The position numbers and the translations under genes are program-made. Positions 6,981 through 11,197 of a stretch of DNA of 11,197 bases are shown piece after piece. The notes below the pieces were generated by a model. It was given only the letters and a program-made list of their open reading frames with translations. It had not been told where the DNA came from and did no database searches. How positions within the stretch are numbered: position 1 is the stretch's first letter; each line of letters begins with the position of its first letter. The DNA comes from Flavobacteriaceae bacterium (GTDB lineage Bacteria > Bacteroidota > Bacteroidia > Flavobacteriales > Flavobacteriaceae), in contig JAENXB010000080.1 in the NCBI GenBank assembly GCA_016649785.1, positions 1 through 11,197 of the forward strand, given 5' to 3'.

Positions 6981-6988
6981 CAAATATA
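6981..6988 (-). promoter_or_regulatory. -7 box of the mvaD operon promoter
   Basis: TATATTTG on the minus strand, a perfect TAnnTTTG, 17 bp before the mvaD ATG. The only upstream TTTG (11 bp away) is too close for a -33 element, so the -33 half is weak. The 228-bp gap up to hipT shows no terminator I can defend; its middle (about 7130-7172) is A/C-rich on the plus strand, giving a T/G-rich minus strand with GGGGG-TT-GGGG. Confidence 0.6.
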
Positions 6989-7191
6989 CTTTTTTAGTTC
7001 AAAGGGTTTGAAGAAGGATTTCAAATAAAAGTCTATTTTAGTATTATAAAGCGATCAGGATGACATTTAAACTCGGGATACGGATTTTGGTGGCTTGCCT
7101 AATTTTGAGATATAGAGCATGAACCAGATAGAAAAAAAACAAACCCCAACCCCCAAACAAAACCTGTGTTCTCAATTTAAATATTCACGAC

Positions 7192-8178
7192 TCATACTTT
7201 TATCAATTGTTTTAAACGACCCTGGTAAGCCTGCAAATAATTTCTTTTCATGGGCTCGTTGAGGAAAGAAACAGCTACCATTTTTTCAACTATATCTTGC
7301 CTTGATAACATCAAGGTCATAATATCATTAAAAATATTTTTACTGATTCCTGCTTTCTCTGCAAGTATGGCAAATTGCCGACTAATTTTTCCTTGCGCTA
7401 AGTTTCGGGGTAATAGTCCGTCATCCAATGCGAAGTCTTTATCTTCAACGTGAATGCGGCTATTTAACAGATCATAGGCAGGACTTAACCGATAGTCTCC
7501 CATTGGGGTTTCAAGCAAAGAAAAATTTTTATAGTGAGCATCTCCATTTGAATACAGATAATTAAATATAAGTATTTTCAACAATTTGGGAGCTTCCAAT
7601 TGGTAAGCAGGTAAATATTTCTGCATTAACTGAAATAACTCGTAATAGTTTCCTAAATACTTATAATGTGTTCCATGGGTTTGCGGTGTTCTACCGGCCA
7701 GGGATGCAAAATCTTGCTGAGCCAGTTTTGTGCCGTCTTCTTTTACATCAAAACGCTTGGTAATGTAAGCAGGAGTACCATTTTTAAAGAATATTAATGC
7801 ATTTTCAGCTGTTTCTATTCTATAGGCTTGACGGGCAATTTGCATGGTTAAGTGCTCGTTGGCCGGCATTTGGTCCGGGTTTTTATCTGCCCCGGGAATT
7901 GGTTTGAGAATATAGGTTCCACCTTCACCTTGATTGATAAGCCTTAACTTGTTTTTTTCGAGCAAAACAGAGAATTTTTCCTGAACTCCCGAAATAGACA
8001 TGCGTTTTCGGTTTTCTTGAAAAAGTTCATCTGTTTCAGGATTGGATGTAGGTGAATCATAAGCTAATACGTGATGTACCTTCTTACCATAAAATACTCT
8101 TTTCAAACAGGTTCTGCTATAAGTTTCAACCCCTTCAGCTAAAGTACCGGGACAATATTTTATCTCAGGTAAACTCAT
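7192..8178 (-). CDS. hipT: HipT-type Ser/Thr kinase toxin (HipA core without N-subdomain 1)
   Basis: 328 aa, similar to HipT (about 335) and shorter than HipA (about 440) because the first N-terminal subdomain is a separate gene. Expected to phosphorylate an aminoacyl-tRNA synthetase (TrpS for E. coli HipT) and so arrest growth. RMSISGVQEKFSV (59-71) holds the Gly-rich loop with S61 and S63, matching the Ser57/Ser59 (S-I-S) autophosphorylation motif of E. coli HipT. K92 in TYILKP is the likely ATP lysine. NGDAHYKNFSLL (211-222) has catalytic D213 and N218. LSPAYDLL has metal-binding D236. All catalytic residues are present. The N-terminus YCPGTLAEGVETYSRTCLKR precedes the loop. ATG 8178 overlaps the hipS stop (ATGA). 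Target identity is inferred from the family only. Confidence 0.88.
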   Translation of the reverse strand: MSLPEIKYCPGTLAEGVETYSRTCLKRVFYGKKVHHVLAYDSPTSNPETDELFQENRKRMSISGVQEKFSVLLEKNKLRLINQGEGGTYILKPIPGADKNPDQMPANEHLTMQIARQAYRIETAENALIFFKNGTPAYITKRFDVKEDGTKLAQQDFASLAGRTPQTHGTHYKYLGNYYELFQLMQKYLPAYQLEAPKLLKILIFNYLYSNGDAHYKNFSLLETPMGDYRLSPAYDLLNSRIHVEDKDFALDDGLLPRNLAQGKISRQFAILAEKAGISKNIFNDIMTLMLSRQDIVEKMVAVSFLNEPMKRNYLQAYQGRLKQLIKV

Positions 8179-8504
8179 GACTTTTCTGTTTTAAGAACTC
8201 TAACGGCGCCGATACTGTCGTTTTTTGCGGTAGTCATTAGCAATCCGAAATAATCATCCTGGTCAATTCTATTAAGTTTACATACTACTTGTTTATTAGA
8301 TCCTTCAGGTAGCATATTGTAAAAAAATGGAAATAAGAATTTTGAATGAAATTCCTGTTCGATTTTAGGTAAAGTCAAACTGATGCCCGGCTTTTCGCTG
8401 TCTGACATCCAGGCATCGAGATAACGGAATGTAAATGAACCGTCATCGAGTTGGGTCAACACACCTGCTTCCTCATCCTTGAATAATATTTTTGCCTTTC
8501 TCAT
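8175..8504 (-). CDS. hipS: HipS-type antitoxin (HipA N-subdomain 1)
   Basis: 109 aa, a stand-alone HipA N-terminal subdomain 1. It carries the family's order of blocks: GVLTQLDDGSFTFRYLDAW, then PGISLTLPK, then FLFPFFYNMLPEGSNKQ, then DDYFGLLMTTAKNDSIGAVRV. In the E. coli HipBST system this protein, not HipB, neutralises the HipT kinase; I infer the same here. It overlaps hipB and hipT by ATGA at both ends, so the three are made in fixed order and probably fixed ratio. Where many HipS proteins have Trp after LPEG (as I recall, the neutralising Trp65 of E. coli HipS), this one has Ser69, so the contact with HipT may differ. The intact overlapping starts argue against a frameshifted full-length hipA. 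Confidence 0.82.
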   Translation of the reverse strand: MRKAKILFKDEEAGVLTQLDDGSFTFRYLDAWMSDSEKPGISLTLPKIEQEFHSKFLFPFFYNMLPEGSNKQVVCKLNRIDQDDYFGLLMTTAKNDSIGAVRVLKTEKS

Positions 8505-8719
8505 TTGTTACCGGATACATTTTTGAGTTTTAAACAAACCTCCATGCCCATTACATCGACTAATTTTTGTAAAGTGAGGAGCGTAGGATTTCCTTTTCCG
8601 CTTTCAAACTGTTTTAAGGTCCTTAAGCCAACACCCGATAGTTCTGCCAAGGTTGCCTGGGTTACCCGCAACACTTCCCTGCGCTCTTTTATAGTTTTTA
8701 TTAATTCTTTATAGTGCAT
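8501..8719 (-). CDS. hipB: HipB-type Xre-family DNA-binding protein
   Basis: 72 aa, almost entirely a Cro/C1-type helix-turn-helix domain (about 6-62): VTQATLAELSGVGLRTLKQFESGKGNPTLLTLQKLVDVMG. It represses the operon by binding its operators and, in HipBST systems, also augments neutralisation by HipS. It starts with ATG 8719, 16 bp after the likely transcription start. The first codons lie inside an operator-like site (8713-8730), so binding there would block early elongation or initiation. Its stop overlaps the hipS ATG by 4 bp. It lacks the C-terminal extension seen in longer HipB proteins. Confidence 0.87.
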   Translation of the reverse strand: MHYKELIKTIKERREVLRVTQATLAELSGVGLRTLKQFESGKGNPTLLTLQKLVDVMGMEVCLKLKNVSGNK

Positions 8720-8730
8720 TATACGGCTCT
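8713..8730. promoter_or_regulatory. HipB operator candidate O1 (overlaps hipB start)
   Basis: AGTGC-N8-GCTCT, a near-palindrome with 5-bp half-sites and 8-bp spacer, the same geometry as the E. coli HipB operator TATCC-N8-GGATA. It covers the hipB start codon and the region just after the expected transcription start. Centre at 8721.5. Confidence 0.65.
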
Positions 8731-8738
8731 TTTTTATA

Positions 8739-8746
8739 CAAAAGTA
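8739..8746 (-). promoter_or_regulatory. -7 box of the hipBST promoter
   Basis: TACTTTTG on the minus strand matches TAnnTTTG and lies between operator candidates O1 and O2, 19 bp upstream of the hipB ATG. No convincing TTTG -33 element is seen, which may mean a weak, repressed promoter. Confidence 0.6.
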
Positions 8747-8773
8747 CAGTTAATTTCACTAAATGTAATAAAA

Positions 8774-8791
8774 AGAGCATTAAAAAGCACT
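8774..8791. promoter_or_regulatory. HipB operator candidate O2 (upstream of promoter)
   Basis: On the minus strand AGTGC-N8-GCTCT, with identical half-sites to O1 but in the opposite orientation; the following T5 is also shared. It lies just upstream of where the -33 element should be. Centre at 8782.5, exactly 61 bp from O1. Confidence 0.65.
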
Positions 8792-8834
8792 ATGTTGTGT
8801 ATTTAACTGTGGTTGGGATTTTATTTCGTTCAAT

Positions 8835-8852
8835 AGTGCGTTATAAAGCCCT
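8835..8852. promoter_or_regulatory. HipB operator candidate O3 (distal)
   Basis: AGTGC-N8-GCCCT, with the flanking ATAGTGC and TTATA core shared with O1 in the same orientation. Centre at 8843.5, exactly 61 bp from O2, about 110 bp upstream of the expected transcription start. Confidence 0.6.
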
Positions 8853-9090
8853 ATTTTGCGCCATGTGTCTGGATCTTTTTATTTTTAAGGATGGGTGATA
8901 ACAAGTTTATACCTGACATATTATTTATCCCGCTTCCGAAAAACAGGTTATTTTATTTCTTCTCTAAGGTACTTTATTCAACCAGAATAACCCAAAGGAC
9001 TCTTTAAAGCAAATAATTAATGTTCAAAAAATGGTAATCATTGTTCTAAATCTTGTTCTTAAATTATTTTTCTGATTTTCAGAAATCCCT
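8853..9090. other. Non-coding gap between hipBST control region and baiN-like gene
   Basis: About 240 bp beyond the operator array. A 38-codon plus-strand frame (8891-9007) has no recognisable features. Near the right end is a palindrome that may terminate the flavoprotein gene. Otherwise I see nothing assignable. Confidence 0.5.
9069..9085 (-). terminator. Candidate terminator after the BaiN-like gene
   Basis: Perfect inverted repeat TTTCTGA-TTT-TCAGAAA (7-bp arms, 3-nt loop) starting 6 bp after the stop codon of the flavoprotein gene. The downstream minus-strand sequence is AATAATTT rather than a pure T run, so it is a weak intrinsic terminator at best. Confidence 0.4.
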
Positions 9091-10308
9091 TTATGAAGAA
9101 GAACTCATCGCCTTGGCAGCAAGATAACCGCTGGTCCAGGCATTTTGAAAATTAAACCCGCCGGTAATGGCATCAATATTAAGGACTTCGCCGGCAAAAA
9201 ACAGGTTTTTGTGAAGTTTGCTCTCAAAAGTCTTAAAATTGATTTCTTTTAGGTTTATGCCGCCGGCAGTTACGAATTCTTCCTTAAAAGTGCTTTTTCC
9301 GGTGACTTTAAAGACAGCTTCGGTGAGCTGCAAACTCAAATTTTTAAGCTGATCTTTATTGAGATCGGCCCAAATTGCGGTTTCTTCAATTACCGATGCT
9401 TTCACCAGGCTTTGCCACAATCGCTTTGGAAGTTCAAATTGGGCGTATTTTGAGGTTTGTTGTTTCCCGTGCGCCAGTTTCAAATCCTTCAATTGCTTTA
9501 AAATTCCTTCGAAAGTTTGATTGGGCAGCCAATTTACCGAGATTTGAAATTTATAGTCTGCTGCATTTAATTCCCGCGCACCCCAGGCCGAGAGTTTTAA
9601 AACAGCCGGGCCGCTCATTCCCCAATGCGTGATAAGCAAAGGGCCTTCATCCTCCAGGTTCATTCCAATAATTTTTACCGAAGCAAAAGTTGAAATTCCC
9701 GGCAAATCTTTGATGCGTTCATCCTTGATATTGAAGGTGAAAAGCGAAGGCACCGCATTTTCTATGGAATGTCCTAAATTTTCGAGCAAACTCCAGATCT
9801 TGGGATTGCTTCCTGTGGCGACAAGGGTCTTTTCTGCTGAAAAATCGCCGTTATTGGTGGATATTTTAAAATGTTCATTGATCTTTTCAATATGTTGAAC
9901 CGAATGATTTTTCAGGATTTGAACTCCTAGCCGGTTTGCTTCATTTAGAAAACAATTGATAATAGTTTCGGAAGAATCTGAGACCGGGAAGATTCTCCCG
10001 TCTTCTTCTATTTTAAGTTCTATCCCGCGTACTTCAAACCAGGCAATTGTATCGCCGGTCATAAACGAGTGAAAAGGGCCACGGAGTTCTTTTCCCCCGC
10101 GGGGATAATTTTTTGTCAGATCCCCGGGATTAAATTCGGCGTGGGTAACATTGCATCTACCGCCGCCGGAAATTCGCACTTTGGTAAGCACTTCTTTCCC
10201 GCGTTCCAGGATGAGGATCTTTGCCTCCGGATCCATTTCCGCAGCATTGATCGCCGCAAAAAATCCTGCCGCACCGCCGCCAATTATTATGATGTTGTGG
10301 TTGGTCAA
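9091..10308 (-). CDS. NAD(P)/FAD-dependent oxidoreductase, BaiN/HI0933 flavoprotein family
   Basis: 405 aa, typical family length. The N-terminal FAD dinucleotide-binding motif is IIIIGGGAAGFFAAINAAE (6-24) with acidic LERGKEV after it. The family signature KVRISGGGRCNVTH (43-56) and the C-terminal FAGEVLNIDAITGGFNFQNA (371-390) are both clear; LVATGSNPK (162-170) is the second FAD segment. Members are annotated as BaiN-type or HI0933-like flavoproteins and the physiological substrate is generally unknown, so I assign only an FAD enzyme. The start must be TTG 10308: an in-frame TAA lies at 10336-10338, no ATG lies between, and the next Met (residue 25) would remove the FAD motif. The start codon sits inside a short direct-repeat array. 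The gene is separate from glpQ by 220 bp of repeats. Confidence 0.87.
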   Translation of the reverse strand: MTNHNIIIIGGGAAGFFAAINAAEMDPEAKILILERGKEVLTKVRISGGGRCNVTHAEFNPGDLTKNYPRGGKELRGPFHSFMTGDTIAWFEVRGIELKIEEDGRIFPVSDSSETIINCFLNEANRLGVQILKNHSVQHIEKINEHFKISTNNGDFSAEKTLVATGSNPKIWSLLENLGHSIENAVPSLFTFNIKDERIKDLPGISTFASVKIIGMNLEDEGPLLITHWGMSGPAVLKLSAWGARELNAADYKFQISVNWLPNQTFEGILKQLKDLKLAHGKQQTSKYAQFELPKRLWQSLVKASVIEETAIWADLNKDQLKNLSLQLTEAVFKVTGKSTFKEEFVTAGGINLKEINFKTFESKLHKNLFFAGEVLNIDAITGGFNFQNAWTSGYLAAKAMSSSS

Positions 10309-10342
10309 TTCGTTAATTGGGGATTTGTTAATTCGTTAATTC
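10304..10342. repeat. Four 8-bp GTYAATTS units at the 5' end of the BaiN-like gene
   Basis: GTCAATTC (10304-10311), GTTAATTG (10312-10319), GTTAATTC (10327-10334) and GTTAATTC (10335-10342). Two adjacent pairs are separated by 7 bp. The first unit includes the TTG start codon of the flavoprotein gene. Confidence 0.75.
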
Positions 10343-10352
10343 GGGAGTCGTT

Positions 10353-10388
10353 AGTTTGTCTTTTATCTTGAGTTTGTCTTTTATCTTG
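10353..10388. repeat. Perfect 18-bp tandem duplication
   Basis: AGTTTGTCTTTTATCTTG occurs at 10353-10370 and again at 10371-10388 with no mismatch and no spacer. It fits slippage in the purine-rich (minus-strand) spacer between the glpQ-like gene and the flavoprotein gene. Confidence 0.9.
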
Positions 10389-10530
10389 GGTGATCATCAG
10401 CCACGAATGCACGAATGTTTTTCTTTTTTCTCTCACTTCCAACTTTTTTTCCACTTTGAACTCTCCACTTTTGTCTTGTCTCTTGGTTCTTAATTCTTGT
10501 CTCATATCTCACATCTCCTGTCTCACATCT
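10389..10530. repeat. Degenerate pyrimidine-rich (plus strand) repeat spacer
   Basis: It contains CACGAATG twice in tandem (10402-10409, 10410-10417) and TCTCACATCT twice (10507-10516, 10521-10530), separated by T/C-rich sequence with recurring TTGTCT and CTCT words. Spacers of this style (AGACAAGA-type words, CACGAATGCACGAAT) recur in many flavobacterial genomes as I recall. It reaches the glpQ-like stop codon. Short Lys/Arg-rich frames on the minus strand here are by-products of base composition. Confidence 0.65.
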
Positions 10531-11197
10531 ATAAAAAAAGGTCCGGAAAATCAGAAATGATCCCGTCAACTCCAAAATCCTTCATTCTTTCAATAGATTT
10601 GAGATCATTCACTGTCCAGACATTGACTTTAAATCCGGCATCATGGGATAGTTTTACGTTGTCCCTGGTTGTAATTCCTATGGAAGGATGAATTGCAACT
10701 GCCTTCAGTTTTTTTCCCAATGCAATAGCTTCAGTTACGCTGGCCTTGCTCAATATCCCGATCGGGATTTTTTTGTCGGTCTTAAAAACCTCATAGAGTT
10801 CATTGTTCTGAAAACTGGACAGGATAAAATCGGAATAGGACCAGCCTTTATTTTCGACATAATCTCTTACAATATCACAGGTTCCTTTTGCAGTATTTGT
10901 CCCTTTCAGTTCAATATTGATCCCGCATTTTCCTTCTATCAGATCCAAAACTTCGGTAAGCAGGGGGATTTTATATTTTTCTTCAACCAGAAAATTTTTC
11001 AATTTGGCTAAATTATATTCGGTTATTTCCCCGCTGCCGTTGGTAGTTCGGTCCAAAGTAAAATCGTGGATCACCACAAGTTCCCCGGATTTGCAGCGGT
11101 GCACGTCAATTTCGATGGCATCTACACCAAAACTCAATGCGAGTTCAATGCTTTCCAGGGTATTCTCTGCCAGATGGCCTTTCGCCCCACGGTGACC
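10529..11197 (-). CDS. Glycerophosphodiester phosphodiesterase, 5' end cut by window
   Basis: 222 residues visible; the frame is open to the window edge. Hydrolyses glycerophosphodiesters to glycerol-3-phosphate and an alcohol (GDPD, TIM barrel). From the edge it reads GHRGAKGHLAENTLESIELA, with the catalytic His-Arg and Glu-Asn, then VDAIEIDVHRCKSGELVVIHD containing metal ligands Glu and Asp and the second catalytic His, then DRTTNGSGEI. GINIELKG gives the third acidic ligand. The end VNVWTVNDLKSIERMKDFGVDGIISDFPDLFL is the standard GDPD C-terminus. Only the first few residues (start and any signal peptide) are missing, so location cannot be judged. The same-strand gene next to it is the flavoprotein, but the 220-bp repeat spacer makes a tight operon unlikely. 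Confidence 0.92.
   Translation of the reverse strand, partial: GHRGAKGHLAENTLESIELALSFGVDAIEIDVHRCKSGELVVIHDFTLDRTTNGSGEITEYNLAKLKNFLVEEKYKIPLLTEVLDLIEGKCGINIELKGTNTAKGTCDIVRDYVENKGWSYSDFILSSFQNNELYEVFKTDKKIPIGILSKASVTEAIALGKKLKAVAIHPSIGITTRDNVKLSHDAGFKVNVWTVNDLKSIERMKDFGVDGIISDFPDLFL

Noticed and set aside
7192..8504. hipS and hipT as a frameshifted, broken hipA
   Set aside because: Each has its own ATG in an ATGA overlap, lengths fit HipS and HipT, and the order and S-I-S loop match HipBST; no sign of decay.
8891..9007. 38-codon plus-strand frame MGDNKFIPDILFIPLP
   Set aside because: Short, no homology recognised, no promoter box seen upstream; likely chance in AT-rich DNA.
10353..10417. 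Repeats as a CRISPR array
   Set aside because: Units are 8-18 bp and adjacent without unique spacers; no cas genes nearby.
10305..10575. Two short minus-strand frames rich in Lys, Arg, Glu and Gln
   Set aside because: They arise from the purine-rich repeat spacer, overlap each other in different frames and overlap the glpQ-like 3' end; no domain is visible.
10529..11137. glpQ-like gene starting at TTG 11137
   Set aside because: The upstream codons to the window edge encode the conserved GHRGA and ENTLES segments of GDPD, so the true start is outside the window.

Overview
The window reads as chromosomal DNA of a Bacteroidota, most likely a flavobacterium (Flavobacteriaceae such as the Gramella/Salegentibacter group). 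The reasons are the AT-rich intergenic DNA, the lack of Shine-Dalgarno sequences before starts, promoter -7 boxes of the Bacteroidota type TAnnTTTG, a mevalonate-pathway gene block, and protein wording typical of that class (SpeA, RluB, a DGGGP-synthase-like UbiA protein, DUF4160/DUF2442). All genes lie on the minus strand except one RimK-like gene. No rRNA, tRNA, CRISPR array or transposase was seen.

Layout from low to high coordinate: the 5' part of arginine decarboxylase speA (1-949, TTG start, cut by the window edge); an AT-rich gap; rRNA pseudouridine synthase RluB with a Lys-rich, repeat-bearing N-terminal tail (1315-2202); a 384-bp divergent gap; a plus-strand RimK-like ATP-grasp protein whose active-site residues are largely replaced (2587-3459); then a minus-strand operon read from 6963 down to 3477: mvaD (diphosphomevalonate decarboxylase), a DUF4160/DUF2442 pair, a mevalonate-kinase-like GHMP kinase and a UbiA prenyltransferase. 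Upstream of it is a second minus-strand operon, hipB-hipS-hipT (8719 down to 7192), followed by a non-coding stretch, a BaiN/HI0933-type flavoprotein (9091-10308), a repeat-filled 220-bp spacer, and the 3' part of a glycerophosphodiester phosphodiesterase (10529-11197, cut by the window edge).

How the genes work together: mvaD and the GHMP kinase supply isopentenyl diphosphate from mevalonate. The co-transcribed UbiA protein would use a polyprenyl diphosphate, plausibly for an archaeal-like ether-lipid precursor. The DUF4160/DUF2442 pair is translationally coupled through ATGA overlaps into the middle of this operon and looks like a captured toxin-antitoxin-like module. The hipBST genes form a tripartite toxin-antitoxin system: HipT kinase with a Ser-Ile-Ser autophosphorylation motif, HipS equal to the missing N-terminal HipA subdomain, and the DNA-binding HipB.

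The two most unusual signals are (1) three near-palindromic sites AGNGC-N8-GCNCT upstream of hipB whose centres are exactly 61 bp apart, which look like a phased HipB operator array, and (2) the RimK-like protein with an intact 290-codon frame but replaced ATP- and metal-binding residues, suggesting a pseudoenzyme.
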